Source: Kaistella antarctica
Lineage (GTDB): Bacteria > Bacteroidota > Bacteroidia > Flavobacteriales > Weeksellaceae
Assembly (NCBI RefSeq): GCF_900109615.1
Contig: NZ_FOIX01000002.1
Span: forward strand, 558,001 to 622,000
Direction of reading: 5' to 3'
Length of the DNA stretch: 64,000 bases
Positions 53,658 through 61,795 of this stretch are shown here, in pieces. The notes below the pieces were generated by a model. That model was not told the origin of the DNA, did not search any database, and saw only the letters and a list, made by a program, of their open reading frames with translations. Within the stretch, counting starts at the first letter, position 1, and every line of letters starts with the position of its first letter. The translations under genes were made by a program, and so were the position numbers.

Positions 53658-56318
53658 CTTTACCTTTACAATAGGTAAATAAATTTCAAATGTGACTCCG
53701 ATTTCCTTATTTTTCACCTCAATATCACCATTTTGTGCAATCATGATTTTCTTGCAAATTGCTAAACCTAAACCACTTCCAACGGGTTTACGAAGGTTTT
53801 GATTTTTAGATTGATAAAATTTATCAAAGACGAATTCCAAGTCTTCTGTCGGGATGGTTTTACCAGTATTGAAGATGGAGATTTTCAACTGATTGTCTTT
53901 CTCCTGAAATTTCGTTTGAATCATTCCTTGATCGTTGGTGAATTTCAAGGCATTTCCTAAAATGTTTTGAAACACTTGAATCATTCTTTGTTCGTCATAT
54001 TCAAAAGTTTCATTTTCTAAAAGATGAACTTCTGAATGGTGAAGATGTCGTTGATCGAAAAGATGAATTAAAGGCTTTAAGGCTTTTTTAAAGGTCTGAT
54101 TAATATTATTTTCTTTAATATTCAATGAGATGATACCCGTTTCCAGTTTGTCTAAATAAAGGATATCATTAATAATTTCGCTTAATCGGTCTGATTCAGA
54201 GATAATGTTTTCTAGGAAATCCTTCTTCAATTCTGCAGGCATATCATCATCATCAAGTAGAATTTCGCTGGTAGCCCGAATTGCGGTAAGCGGGGTTCGA
54301 AGTTCATGCGCCACGCTGTCTAGGAAATCATCTTTTTGTTGGTCTTTTACAATTAAATGTTCGTTCGCATTTTGCAATTGATCAGACAGTTTCAGCAACT
54401 GTGAAGATTGTTCACTTAATTGTTTATTGATCGAAATGTTTTCCTTCGATTCTTCTAAAATTTTCAATACTTCTGGGAGCGATATTTTATCTTCTTTGGT
54501 TACACCTTCAATTAAAATTTTTGCAGAGGCCGTACCAATTCTACCACTTAACAGGTTTTCCGAAAACTTAATGAAACGGGAATCTGCAGTATCATTTTCA
54601 TCGGTAATTTTATACTTTAAATTAAAAATTTTGAGTGCCTGCTGCGTTTTTTTCTCACCCAGAAATTGAACTAAAATCTTTTGAATGTCTGAGATATTTG
54701 CCGTTCCTTTCCAGATGTAAGCGTTTTCGTGATTTTGAATATAATCATTGATATCGACATAAATCTCAGCGTAATTTCTTTCACGATAATCCGAAACTGT
54801 ACTTGCAGAAATAATGGTGAACAAAAGCCCATTAACCAAAATACTCCAGAAGAAAATCTGTGGAATCGGTGCTAAATAAGGAATATTAAAAAAACTAAAA
54901 AATGCACTGTTATAGAAACTGCTTTGCTGATAAAAGTCTGAAAAACTTGGTAATACTAAACCTAAATAACAAATCAGTCCACCCGCAATGATTCCTGTAA
55001 TCGCACCTAAATATTTACCGCGTCGCCAGAAAATCGCCCCAAAAAATGAGGGTGCCAATTGCGCAATTAATACAAAAGAAACCAAGCCAATGCTGTATAA
55101 ACTTTTTCCTAAGATCAAATATTTATAAAAAATAAAACTGATCAAAATCAATAAGAAAATACTGATTTTTCTAATGTTAACAATGTTTTTATTGTTGTCT
55201 GTTTCAGAACTTAATTTAAATTGATCGAGCCAGCCGTAAGGAATGATGATATTATTTGAAAGCATAATCGACAATGAAATACTCGAAATAATAATCATTG
55301 AAATACACGCGCTTAAACCTCCAAAAAAGACCATTGTTGAGATGATCGTATTTCCAAATTTTTGTGGAATGAGAATAGAATAGAGTTCTGGATTGACGTT
55401 CTCACCAAAAAATAAAATCTTTCCGCCCCACGCAATGGGGAAGACGAAAAAGTTAAAGATTAAAAGATAGAGTGGGAACAACCAAATTGCCGTTCTGATG
55501 TGTTTCTCTTTTCTGTTTTCGATAATCGCGGTGTGAAATTGTCTTGGTAAAAGAAAAATTGCTGACATCGAAAGCATTGAAAGCAAGAACCAATTGAATC
55601 CACCTTCTAAACCATTAAAGGAATTCTTTGCTGCAAAGTCTGGTAGTTTTTCGGCTTGTTTATAAATATCTTCAAAACCATTAAAAACCCCATAAACCAC
55701 GAATATTCCGAGGATGATGAAGAAAATTAATTTTAAGAAACTTTCAACTGCGATGGCTGAAATAATTCCTAATCTTTTTTCTGAGGCATCGACATATTTT
55801 GTTCCGTAATACGCTGAGAATAGAGCAATTATTAATACGACATATGTTGCTGAATCAAAAAACATATTTGAAGTTTGATCTGTTTCCGTCATCAAATGGA
55901 AGGTTTCAGAAATCGCTTTGATCTGCAGACCGATATACGGAATGATCGCAAACATACACATCAGCGCAATAATCGCACTTAAGGAGCGACTGTTTCCATA
56001 TCTTAAAGAAATAAAATCTGCAATGCTACTGATCTTATTGACGCGAGAAATTCGGATAATTTTTGAATTAATATAAATCCAAGACGGAATAATTATAATG
56101 GGACCAATGTAAATCGCCATATACTCCAACCCTTGATTTGCTGCCACACCGATACTTCCGTAATACGTCCATGCCGAGCAGTAAACCGCCAATGACAATG
56201 CATAAACGTATGGATTATTGACCCAAAAACTGCTTCTTCTTTTCTCCGCGAAATATGCGATGAAGAACAGAAGACCCAGATAGAGTACAACCAGTGCAAA
56301 AAGCAAATAACTATTCAT
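53622..56318 (-). CDS. SLC5-STAC-type sensor histidine kinase (CrbS-like)
   Basis: The 898-residue protein has an N-terminal sodium:solute symporter (SLC5) part with about 13 membrane helices (1-about 520), a cytoplasmic STAC-like linker (about 535-640; ISDIQKILVQFLGEKKTQQAL), a DHp domain with His671 in VAHELRTPLTAIR, and an ATPase domain (Asn box FQNILGNALKF; GSGLGLAICK near 847). No PAS and no receiver is fused. This plan matches CrbS/MxtR/CbrA, which in Proteobacteria sense acetate or other nutrients and control acs. The last 12 residues (KELEEFNNDNRT) are encoded by a REP element. The start overlaps a small membrane gene by 8 bp. Confidence 0.9.
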   Translation of the reverse strand: MNSYLLFALVVLYLGLLFFIAYFAEKRRSSFWVNNPYVYALSLAVYCSAWTYYGSIGVAANQGLEYMAIYIGPIIIIPSWIYINSKIIRISRVNKISSIADFISLRYGNSRSLSAIIALMCMFAIIPYIGLQIKAISETFHLMTETDQTSNMFFDSATYVVLIIALFSAYYGTKYVDASEKRLGIISAIAVESFLKLIFFIILGIFVVYGVFNGFEDIYKQAEKLPDFAAKNSFNGLEGGFNWFLLSMLSMSAIFLLPRQFHTAIIENRKEKHIRTAIWLFPLYLLIFNFFVFPIAWGGKILFFGENVNPELYSILIPQKFGNTIISTMVFFGGLSACISMIIISSISLSIMLSNNIIIPYGWLDQFKLSSETDNNKNIVNIRKISIFLLILISFIFYKYLILGKSLYSIGLVSFVLIAQLAPSFFGAIFWRRGKYLGAITGIIAGGLICYLGLVLPSFSDFYQQSSFYNSAFFSFFNIPYLAPIPQIFFWSILVNGLLFTIISASTVSDYRERNYAEIYVDINDYIQNHENAYIWKGTANISDIQKILVQFLGEKKTQQALKIFNLKYKITDENDTADSRFIKFSENLLSGRIGTASAKILIEGVTKEDKISLPEVLKILEESKENISINKQLSEQSSQLLKLSDQLQNANEHLIVKDQQKDDFLDSVAHELRTPLTAIRATSEILLDDDDMPAELKKDFLENIISESDRLSEIINDILYLDKLETGIISLNIKENNINQTFKKALKPLIHLFDQRHLHHSEVHLLENETFEYDEQRMIQVFQNILGNALKFTNDQGMIQTKFQEKDNQLKISIFNTGKTIPTEDLEFVFDKFYQSKNQNLRKPVGSGLGLAICKKIMIAQNGDIEVKNKEIGVTFEIYLPIVKVKELEEFNNDNRT

Positions 56319-56505
56319 CGAATTTTTTAAAGATAATAAACGAAGTGATACACGATGCTGCCCAAACTAAGAAGATGTAAGCGTAAATGATCGGTAAGCC
56401 AATTAGGTTTTGCGAACTATTGAACAAAAGCAAAACCGGCGCATTGAATAAAATAAACAATGCGATACTTAAAATAACCAGTTTTTGTTGATGTCTTTTT
56501 TTCAT
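56311..56505 (-). CDS. Small two-helix membrane protein before the sensor kinase
   Basis: The 64-residue protein has two hydrophobic helices (LVILSIALFILFNAPVLLLF and IYAYIFLVWAASCITSFIIF). Its end overlaps the start of the SLC5-type kinase by 8 bp, implying translational coupling. Small two-helix proteins often accompany SLC5 transporters (DUF485/DUF4212 style), so it may assist or complex with the kinase's transporter part. A terminator lies just upstream, so it is the first gene of the sensor transcript. Confidence 0.7.
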   Translation of the reverse strand: MKKRHQQKLVILSIALFILFNAPVLLLFNSSQNLIGLPIIYAYIFLVWAASCITSFIIFKKFDE

Positions 56506-56526
56506 TTCTAAACTAAATATAAAAAC

Positions 56527-56548
56527 AACGGGAAACGAATTTCCCGTT
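56527..56548 (-). terminator. Terminator between transporter and sensor transcripts
   Basis: A perfect 9-bp stem (AACGGGAAA with TTTCCCGTT) encloses a 4-nt loop, reading TTCG on the minus strand, followed there by GTTTTT. It separates the transporter unit from the sensor kinase unit. Confidence 0.85.
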
Positions 56549-56570
56549 ATTTTTTAATCTTGAATTTTGA

Positions 56571-56798
56571 CTATATATTTTTATCCGCGTACTCTCCTGT
56601 AAAGGAATACCAACCGAAGATCCCCAAGCCACCGACGATAATCGGCATTAAAACGGTGAGGATAATCCAACCGAAAACATTGTCGTCTTGTTTATCGGAC
56701 ATTATTTTTGGAATTCCGAACATCGTTAAACCGTAGTAGGCGACTACCAGTGCTAAAAGTATCCAGACAATTCCTAATATTTTTTTTACTTGATCCAT
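56571..56798 (-). CDS. Small membrane protein beside the transporter
   Basis: The 75-residue product has two hydrophobic stretches (ILGIVWILLALVVAYYGLTMFGI and GWIILTVLMPIIVGGLGIFGWYSF). It follows the MFS transporter gene by 56 bp and precedes a strong terminator, so it is the last gene of the transporter transcript. I know it as a common companion of MHS-type transporters in flavobacteria (DUF6814-like), but its role is unknown. Confidence 0.7.
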   Translation of the reverse strand: MDQVKKILGIVWILLALVVAYYGLTMFGIPKIMSDKQDDNVFGWIILTVLMPIIVGGLGIFGWYSFTGEYADKNI

Positions 56799-56854
56799 TT
56801 TTTTTGTTTTTTAAAGTTATAATAATTTTAAAGATAATTTGTAAAAGGTATTAT

Positions 56855-58486
56855 TTAAACTGCAGGATTTTCGACCGGTGTTTCTTCTACAAATTCATCC
56901 TCTGATAAACTTTTGTTTTTGGTTTTTAAGTAGATAGTTCCGATGACTAAACAGACTCCGGCAACTACAATCGGATACCATAATCCTTCGAGATACCATT
57001 CAGAATGTCCAGCATCTTTTCCAGAGGTGACGAGATAAGTTGCGACTGCGGGAAGCAATCCTCCAAATATTCCGTTACCAATGTGATAAGGCAATGACAT
57101 TGAAGTGTATCGAATTTTCAATGGGAACATTTCTACTAGGAAGGCTGCAATTGGCCCATAAACCATCGTTACAAAAACAACTTGAATAAATACAAGCAAG
57201 ATGAGTAACCATCGGGTATCCGGATTGACCGTAATTGCTTCTTTGATAAGTGCTGCTTGCGGTTTTCCTTCGATCATGATTGGTCCTGCTGCGGCCCAAT
57301 GAATGATACTGTCTCTTTTCATTAAAGTTCCGTCTGTAAATACTTTTTCCTGATGGTAAGTAATCATACTGTCCGCCGGAATTTTTGCGTGAACTTTTGC
57401 CGTTCTTTTTTCTGTTAAACCATTTTTCTCAATGACTTTACTTTCAATGTTTACTGAGTTGTACATCGCTTTGTAGATCGGTCGGTAAGCGATTATCGCC
57501 AGCAACATCCCAATCATCATAATAGGTTTACGACCCACTTTATCAGACAGCCAACCAAATAATACAAATAGCGGAGTCGCCACGAAGAGTGCCAAAGCCA
57601 TCATCGTATCTACTTGTGCAGATTCAATATTCATTACTTTCTGCATAAAACTCATGGCGTAGAATTGTCCGGTGTACCAGATAACTCCTTGTCCCATTAC
57701 GGCTCCAAATAAAGCAAGTAAAACGAATTTGAAATTGAATTTGTTTCCGAAACTTTCTTTCAAAGGATTTTTTGAAGTTTTACCTTCTTTTTTCGCTTTG
57801 GCAAACAAAGGCGATTCTGCCATATTCCGACGGATAACATAAGATACACCTACCATTAAAATTGAAATCCAGAATGGAATTCTCCAACCCCAACTGTCAA
57901 ATTCTTCTGCCGAAAGTGAGGTTTTGGTTACCAAAATCACGATCAATGAAATGAATAAACCTGAAGTTGCAGTCGTTTGAATCCAGGAGGTCCAGTATCC
58001 ACGTCGATGAGGTTGGGAATATTCGGCGACATACGTTGCGGCGCCTCCATATTCTCCACCTAAGGCTAAACCTTGTAAAAGTCTTAAGATTAAAACCAAA
58101 ACTGGTGCAGCGTAGCCAATCGTTTCATATTCTGGGACACAACCAATTAAGAAGGTGGAGAATCCCATGATCAAAAGCGTTACCAAGAAGGTGTATTTCC
58201 GGCCGATGATATCACCCAATCGACCAAAGAATAAAGCTCCGAAAGGTCGAACTACAAATCCTGCAGCAAATGTTGCCAAGGTAGACAAGAAGGCCGCAGT
58301 TGGATTATCTGCCGGGAAAAATTTAGTGGCTAAAACCACGGCTAAGCTTCCGAAAATATAGAAGTCATACCACTCAATCAGCGTCCCGAGTGAGGAAGCC
58401 ATGATGACGCCCCAAATCGTTTTATTTTTCTTTTTCTCTGCAACATAAGTATCATGCTCCTGCTGGGTTTTGAACTTTTTGGCCAT
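56855..58486 (-). CDS. MHS-family MFS transporter (ProP/ShiA-like)
   Basis: The 543-residue membrane protein belongs to the metabolite:H+ symporter branch of MFS. Start: GVIMASSLGTLIEWYDFYIFGSLAVVLATKFFP; the loop signature FFGRLGDIIGRKYTFL and RLLQGLALGGEYGGAATYVAE are classic. A 90-residue insert between helices 8 and 9 (about 340-430; AKVHAKIPADSMITYHQEKVFTDG) is unusual for the family. Its place in the acetate/propionate block suggests a small carboxylate as the substrate, taken up with protons. Confidence 0.88.
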   Translation of the reverse strand: MAKKFKTQQEHDTYVAEKKKNKTIWGVIMASSLGTLIEWYDFYIFGSLAVVLATKFFPADNPTAAFLSTLATFAAGFVVRPFGALFFGRLGDIIGRKYTFLVTLLIMGFSTFLIGCVPEYETIGYAAPVLVLILRLLQGLALGGEYGGAATYVAEYSQPHRRGYWTSWIQTTATSGLFISLIVILVTKTSLSAEEFDSWGWRIPFWISILMVGVSYVIRRNMAESPLFAKAKKEGKTSKNPLKESFGNKFNFKFVLLALFGAVMGQGVIWYTGQFYAMSFMQKVMNIESAQVDTMMALALFVATPLFVLFGWLSDKVGRKPIMMIGMLLAIIAYRPIYKAMYNSVNIESKVIEKNGLTEKRTAKVHAKIPADSMITYHQEKVFTDGTLMKRDSIIHWAAAGPIMIEGKPQAALIKEAITVNPDTRWLLILLVFIQVVFVTMVYGPIAAFLVEMFPLKIRYTSMSLPYHIGNGIFGGLLPAVATYLVTSGKDAGHSEWYLEGLWYPIVVAGVCLVIGTIYLKTKNKSLSEDEFVEETPVENPAV

Positions 58487-58550
58487 AATTTATTTGTTTT
58501 TGTTTTTTAAAATTTTGCTTAGAACAATAAGTGAGAATTATTTCTTTTAA

Positions 58551-59870
58551 TTAAAATGAATACATCACTCTAACCATTGCACGGAAATTACCAACATCTT
58601 TCATGTTGTTTTGGGCTGTGGCTTCAGGACTTATATCGCCCCATTTTGCGGCAGTATATTCGAGTTCAGGAGAAACATTAAACTTGTTTTGTTTAAAGTC
58701 GACTCTTGCAGACGCACGCCAAACGGCATCCAAAACTCTCGCCCCAGAAACACCTCTGATATAAAGATTTTTGTAGCCAGCATCAACACCAGAATTCTTC
58801 GTATAACCAAAGAAAACTCCCGGCGCCACTTTTGGATTTGCACTCGCAACATCAATCCAAAACGCAGAAGTTTTGGTTGGTTTATAAGATTCCTGTCCGT
58901 TCGGTTCTGTGTATCCAGCGAAACCACCGAGCATTACCAAATGATGCAGATTTCCGCCTGTGATTCCGTAAAGTTTAGTAATGATTTTATCGTTGGCATA
59001 TTTAAAATAACCGAAATACATATCAGAATTCACCGTTTGATCTGATACTAAACCGCCAGATTCAATAACAGGTTTCAGAGACTGGTATTCAGCGCCAAGT
59101 CCGGTCGTAACTGTTTTTGTTTTATATTGTAATTGTCCGTGAAAAGTCGGAATCGAAGAATTGAAAGTCGCGCTGTTGACAGAAGCACCAACCGCATTTG
59201 CAGTTTGGAATTCGCGGTCCTTATAGGCTACAAGAGTTAAAGTTAATTCGGGAGTCAGTTTCTGAGCAACTTTAATTTGACCTGCCCAACCAAATGGATT
59301 GAATACAATCCCCGTGTTAAAGTTGGCAACACCCGGAAATACATCAGTGATAAAAGAAGGATACCAAGTTTGTCCGAAAGTAAGTGCAGTTTTTGGCCAG
59401 GTTAGTGTCGCGGTCGCGTGTCGAAGTCTCATTAATCCCGTACTTCCACTTCCTGCTGAGGTTTTGTTGAGTTCAGTGTTACCGAAGAAATCTGCTTCGA
59501 TATTTCCGGTGGCTTTCGCTCCCCAAACATCTGGACCTTTAAATCTGATCCCGACTCGAGACGTAATCGCTAGAAAGTTACTTCCTCCCGCGGCATTAAT
59601 ATCTTCTCCATTTGCATCTAATTTCTCATCAAGTGGATAAAGATTGAGATGGAATTCCCGAGAGTAGGCAGATTGTCTGCTGTCAAAATTATATTCAGTG
59701 CGAACCCAGCCATATAATGAGGCATCCCATTCTTTGGGTTTATTTTTTTCGGCTTCTAACGCTTCAATTCTTTTTAAAAGATCTTCGTTGGTAGGAGTTT
59801 CTTGTGCGATGATCCAATTTGAAAAGAATAAAGAAGAAACGATTCCTAATAAAACAGTAGTTTTCTTCAT
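58551..59870 (-). CDS. Outer-membrane porin-like beta-barrel
   Basis: The 439-residue protein has a signal peptide (MKKTTVLLGIVSSLFFSNWIIAQ), a short coiled-coil stretch (NEDLLKRIEALEAEKNK, about 28-44) as in OprO/OprP- or FmdC-like porins, and a series of amphipathic beta strands ending with the terminal aromatic MVRVMYSF, the outer-membrane barrel signature. It is the first gene of the transporter unit and likely lets a carboxylate through the outer membrane. The gap to the MFS gene is 64 bp. Confidence 0.85.
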   Translation of the reverse strand: MKKTTVLLGIVSSLFFSNWIIAQETPTNEDLLKRIEALEAEKNKPKEWDASLYGWVRTEYNFDSRQSAYSREFHLNLYPLDEKLDANGEDINAAGGSNFLAITSRVGIRFKGPDVWGAKATGNIEADFFGNTELNKTSAGSGSTGLMRLRHATATLTWPKTALTFGQTWYPSFITDVFPGVANFNTGIVFNPFGWAGQIKVAQKLTPELTLTLVAYKDREFQTANAVGASVNSATFNSSIPTFHGQLQYKTKTVTTGLGAEYQSLKPVIESGGLVSDQTVNSDMYFGYFKYANDKIITKLYGITGGNLHHLVMLGGFAGYTEPNGQESYKPTKTSAFWIDVASANPKVAPGVFFGYTKNSGVDAGYKNLYIRGVSGARVLDAVWRASARVDFKQNKFNVSPELEYTAAKWGDISPEATAQNNMKDVGNFRAMVRVMYSF

Positions 59871-60103
59871 GAATTAATATGTTTTAGTTTGTTTTCTTGT
59901 CGAAACGAAATTGAAACTAAAATTTTAATTGAAGAAATTTAATATATATCAGTGTAATGAGTATATATCAAAGAATGAAAGAACGTTGATGTTACTAGAG
60001 AACTATCTTTTGGAGAATGATGAGAATGAGTTAAAAGTGATAGGATATAAATTAGTGCTATTCTTTATATTGCATATCAAATAGATAGATATAATTCAAA
60101 ATT

Positions 60104-60520
60104 TTATTTTTTAAATCTTTCCCATTTAATCATCATGTATTTATCTCCGAATTCCGTAATCACTAAGCCAGAGCCTTTCAGGTTTTCTTCCTTTGACATG
60201 TATTCAATCAACTCCGTTTGTTTAAAGACTTTATAGACAGGATGAAAATCAGAATGTGGGGGCCGCGTGATATTATATTTTTTGATCCAGGAACTTACGG
60301 TGTTGTGAGAAACGCCAATAATGCGTTCAATCTCCCGATAACTTAAACCTTCTAAATAAAGTTGTAAGGCTTTAGTGACTACATAATCATCGATTTGCTT
60401 ACCTAATTTTTTGACGGTGAAATAATATTTGCAGTCTTTGCAAAGAAACCTTTGCCGTTCGTTGATAATACCACTTTTCACAATGTTTTTCTGATTGCAT
60501 TTCGGGCAGCAATTAGGCAT
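60104..60520 (-). CDS. IS1 InsA-like zinc-ribbon/HTH protein, possibly domesticated
   Basis: The 138-residue protein starts with a zinc ribbon (Cys5-x2-Cys8 ... Cys27-x2-Cys30; SGIINERQRFLCKDCKYYF) followed by a helix-turn-helix (about 55-82; LSYREIERIIGVSHNTVSSWIKKYN), as in InsA and related IS1/IS1595 transposase N termini. No catalytic InsB-like part and no inverted repeats are around it. The C terminus (GLVITEFGDKYMMIKWERF) is not part of a transposase. It is upstream of the porin in the same direction and could be a regulator derived from a transposase. Confidence 0.65.
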   Translation of the reverse strand: MPNCCPKCNQKNIVKSGIINERQRFLCKDCKYYFTVKKLGKQIDDYVVTKALQLYLEGLSYREIERIIGVSHNTVSSWIKKYNITRPPHSDFHPVYKVFKQTELIEYMSKEENLKGSGLVITEFGDKYMMIKWERFKK

Positions 60521-60536
60521 AACTATATCTTTTTAG

Positions 60537-60544
60537 CAAATATA
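60537..60544 (-). promoter_or_regulatory. Candidate -7 box of the InsA-like gene
   Basis: TATATTTG on the minus strand, 17 bp before the start codon; the -33 element is not clear. Confidence 0.4.
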
Positions 60545-60594
60545 TAATAAATTAGCAATGTTTTAAATTTAGTGCTTATAGTTTTATTTAATTA

Positions 60595-60625
60595 TTGTGA
60601 CTTTTGAAATAAAATTCTATCTTTG
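60595..60625 (+). promoter_or_regulatory. pyrB leader promoter
   Basis: TTG (60595-60597), 20-bp spacer, TATCTTTG (60618-60625). Transcription should begin about where the leader ORF begins (60632). Confidence 0.75.
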
Positions 60626-60631
60626 CACCTA

Positions 60632-60700
60632 ATGAAAAGAAGATTTCCATTAGACGATTTACATAAAGGCAGCAATGCCGATATTCACGATATTTATTAA
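60632..60700 (+). CDS. Possible pyrB leader peptide (22 residues)
   Basis: An ATG placed 7 bp after the -7 box opens a 22-codon frame beginning MKRRFPLDDLHKG and ending DIHDIY, with a TAA 3 bp before a terminator-like hairpin and 52 bp before pyrB. The gene layout (promoter, short ORF, hairpin with T run, pyrB) is that of the pyrBI leader of enterobacteria, where translation of the leader decides whether the hairpin stops transcription in response to UTP. Sequence of this peptide is not like that of E. coli. Transcript nearly leaderless. Confidence 0.5.
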   Translation: MKRRFPLDDLHKGSNADIHDIY

Positions 60701-60703
60701 TAC

Positions 60704-60733
60704 AACGAAGTCATTTTGGCTTCGTTTTTTTTT
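60704..60733 (+). terminator. Attenuator-like hairpin before pyrB
   Basis: AACGAAG (60704-60710) pairs with CTTCGTT (60720-60726), 9-nt loop, followed by T residues to about 60733. It lies 18 bp before the pyrB ATG, so it cannot simply end an unrelated gene. Confidence 0.65.
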
Positions 60734-60751
60734 GATTTAAAAACTAAAATT

Positions 60752-61648
60752 ATGCTCAGAACCGCCGATTTATCCGTAGAAAAAATTAACAAATTGCTTC
60801 AGGAAGCCGATGAGTTTTCCAAAGGTAAAGTGTTGAAAGCCAAAAAAGAAATCTATGTTTCCAATCTTTTTTTTGAAGACAGTACCAGAACAAAAACAAG
60901 TTTTGATGTTGCCGAGAGAAAGTTAGGTTTAAATGTTGTTCCTTTTGACATCTCAGCAAGTTCCGTTAATAAAGGGGAATCACTTTATGACACTGTGAAA
61001 ACGATGAAAAGTTTGGGAATTGATCTTTGTGTGATCCGTCATAAAAAAGAGAAATTCTATGATGAGTTCAAGGAAATTGATATCGCAATCATCAATGGAG
61101 GAGATGGAACTGGAAATCATCCCTCTCAAAACATTTTAGATTTAATGACCATTCAGCAGGAATTTGGAAAGTTTAAAGGTTTAAAAGTTGGAATTGTTGG
61201 AGATGTAAAACACAGTCGCGTTGCGAATTCAAATGCTGAAGTTCTAAGAAAACTTGGTGCTAAAGTTTACTTCTCCGGTCCGGAACAATGGTTTAATGAG
61301 GGGACAATCATTAATGGAACTTATTTAAATATCGATGATTTAATTAAAGAAGTTGATGTTTTGATGTTATTGAGAATTCAGTACGAAAGACATGAAAGCG
61401 ACGAGAAATTAAACGTTTCACCAGAGAAATACCATCGCAAATTTGGATTAACCAAAGACCGCGAAAAAGCGATGAAAAAAGAAGCCATCATTATGCATCC
61501 AGCACCCATCAACAGAGGAGTCGAGATTGATGATGAATTGGTAGAATGCAAAAGATCGAGAATTTTCAAACAAATGGAAAACGGTGTTTTCGCCCGAATG
61601 GCCATTTTAAAAACAGCTTTAGAAGCAAAAGGCTTTGAGTTCGAGTAA
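60752..61648 (+). CDS. pyrB: Aspartate carbamoyltransferase catalytic subunit
   Basis: The 298-residue protein catalyses the first committed step of pyrimidine synthesis, carbamoyl phosphate plus aspartate. The carbamoyl-phosphate motif FFEDSTRTKTSF, the loop with NPSQ-like HPSQNILDLMTI, the aspartate-site region LLRIQYERH and HPAPINRGVEID all fit. A longer frame begins at 60716, but the hairpin T run lies inside it; the ATG at 60752 (MLRTADLSVEKI) is the family start. No pyrI partner is present. carA and carB follow. Confidence 0.95.
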   Translation: MLRTADLSVEKINKLLQEADEFSKGKVLKAKKEIYVSNLFFEDSTRTKTSFDVAERKLGLNVVPFDISASSVNKGESLYDTVKTMKSLGIDLCVIRHKKEKFYDEFKEIDIAIINGGDGTGNHPSQNILDLMTIQQEFGKFKGLKVGIVGDVKHSRVANSNAEVLRKLGAKVYFSGPEQWFNEGTIINGTYLNIDDLIKEVDVLMLLRIQYERHESDEKLNVSPEKYHRKFGLTKDREKAMKKEAIIMHPAPINRGVEIDDELVECKRSRIFKQMENGVFARMAILKTALEAKGFEFE

Positions 61649-61651
61649 ATA

Positions 61652-61682
61652 GAAAAGAGCCAAGTACAAAGTAAAAAGAACC
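61652..61682 (+). repeat. Heptad-periodic spacer tract between pyrB and carA
   Basis: Units AGAGCCA AGTACAA AGTAAAA AGAACCA echo those at 6440-6475. A further A-rich heptad-like tract (AAAAAGT AGAAATA AAAAGTA) directly precedes the carA start. Confidence 0.5.
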
Positions 61683-61795
61683 ACTTATTACAAGATATAT
61701 GTTTTATTAAATAAGGTTTCGCGTCAACAGAGCTACGTCAAAAAAAGTGAAAGAATTTTTGACGAGTGATAAAAAAGTAGAAATAAAAAGTAAAA

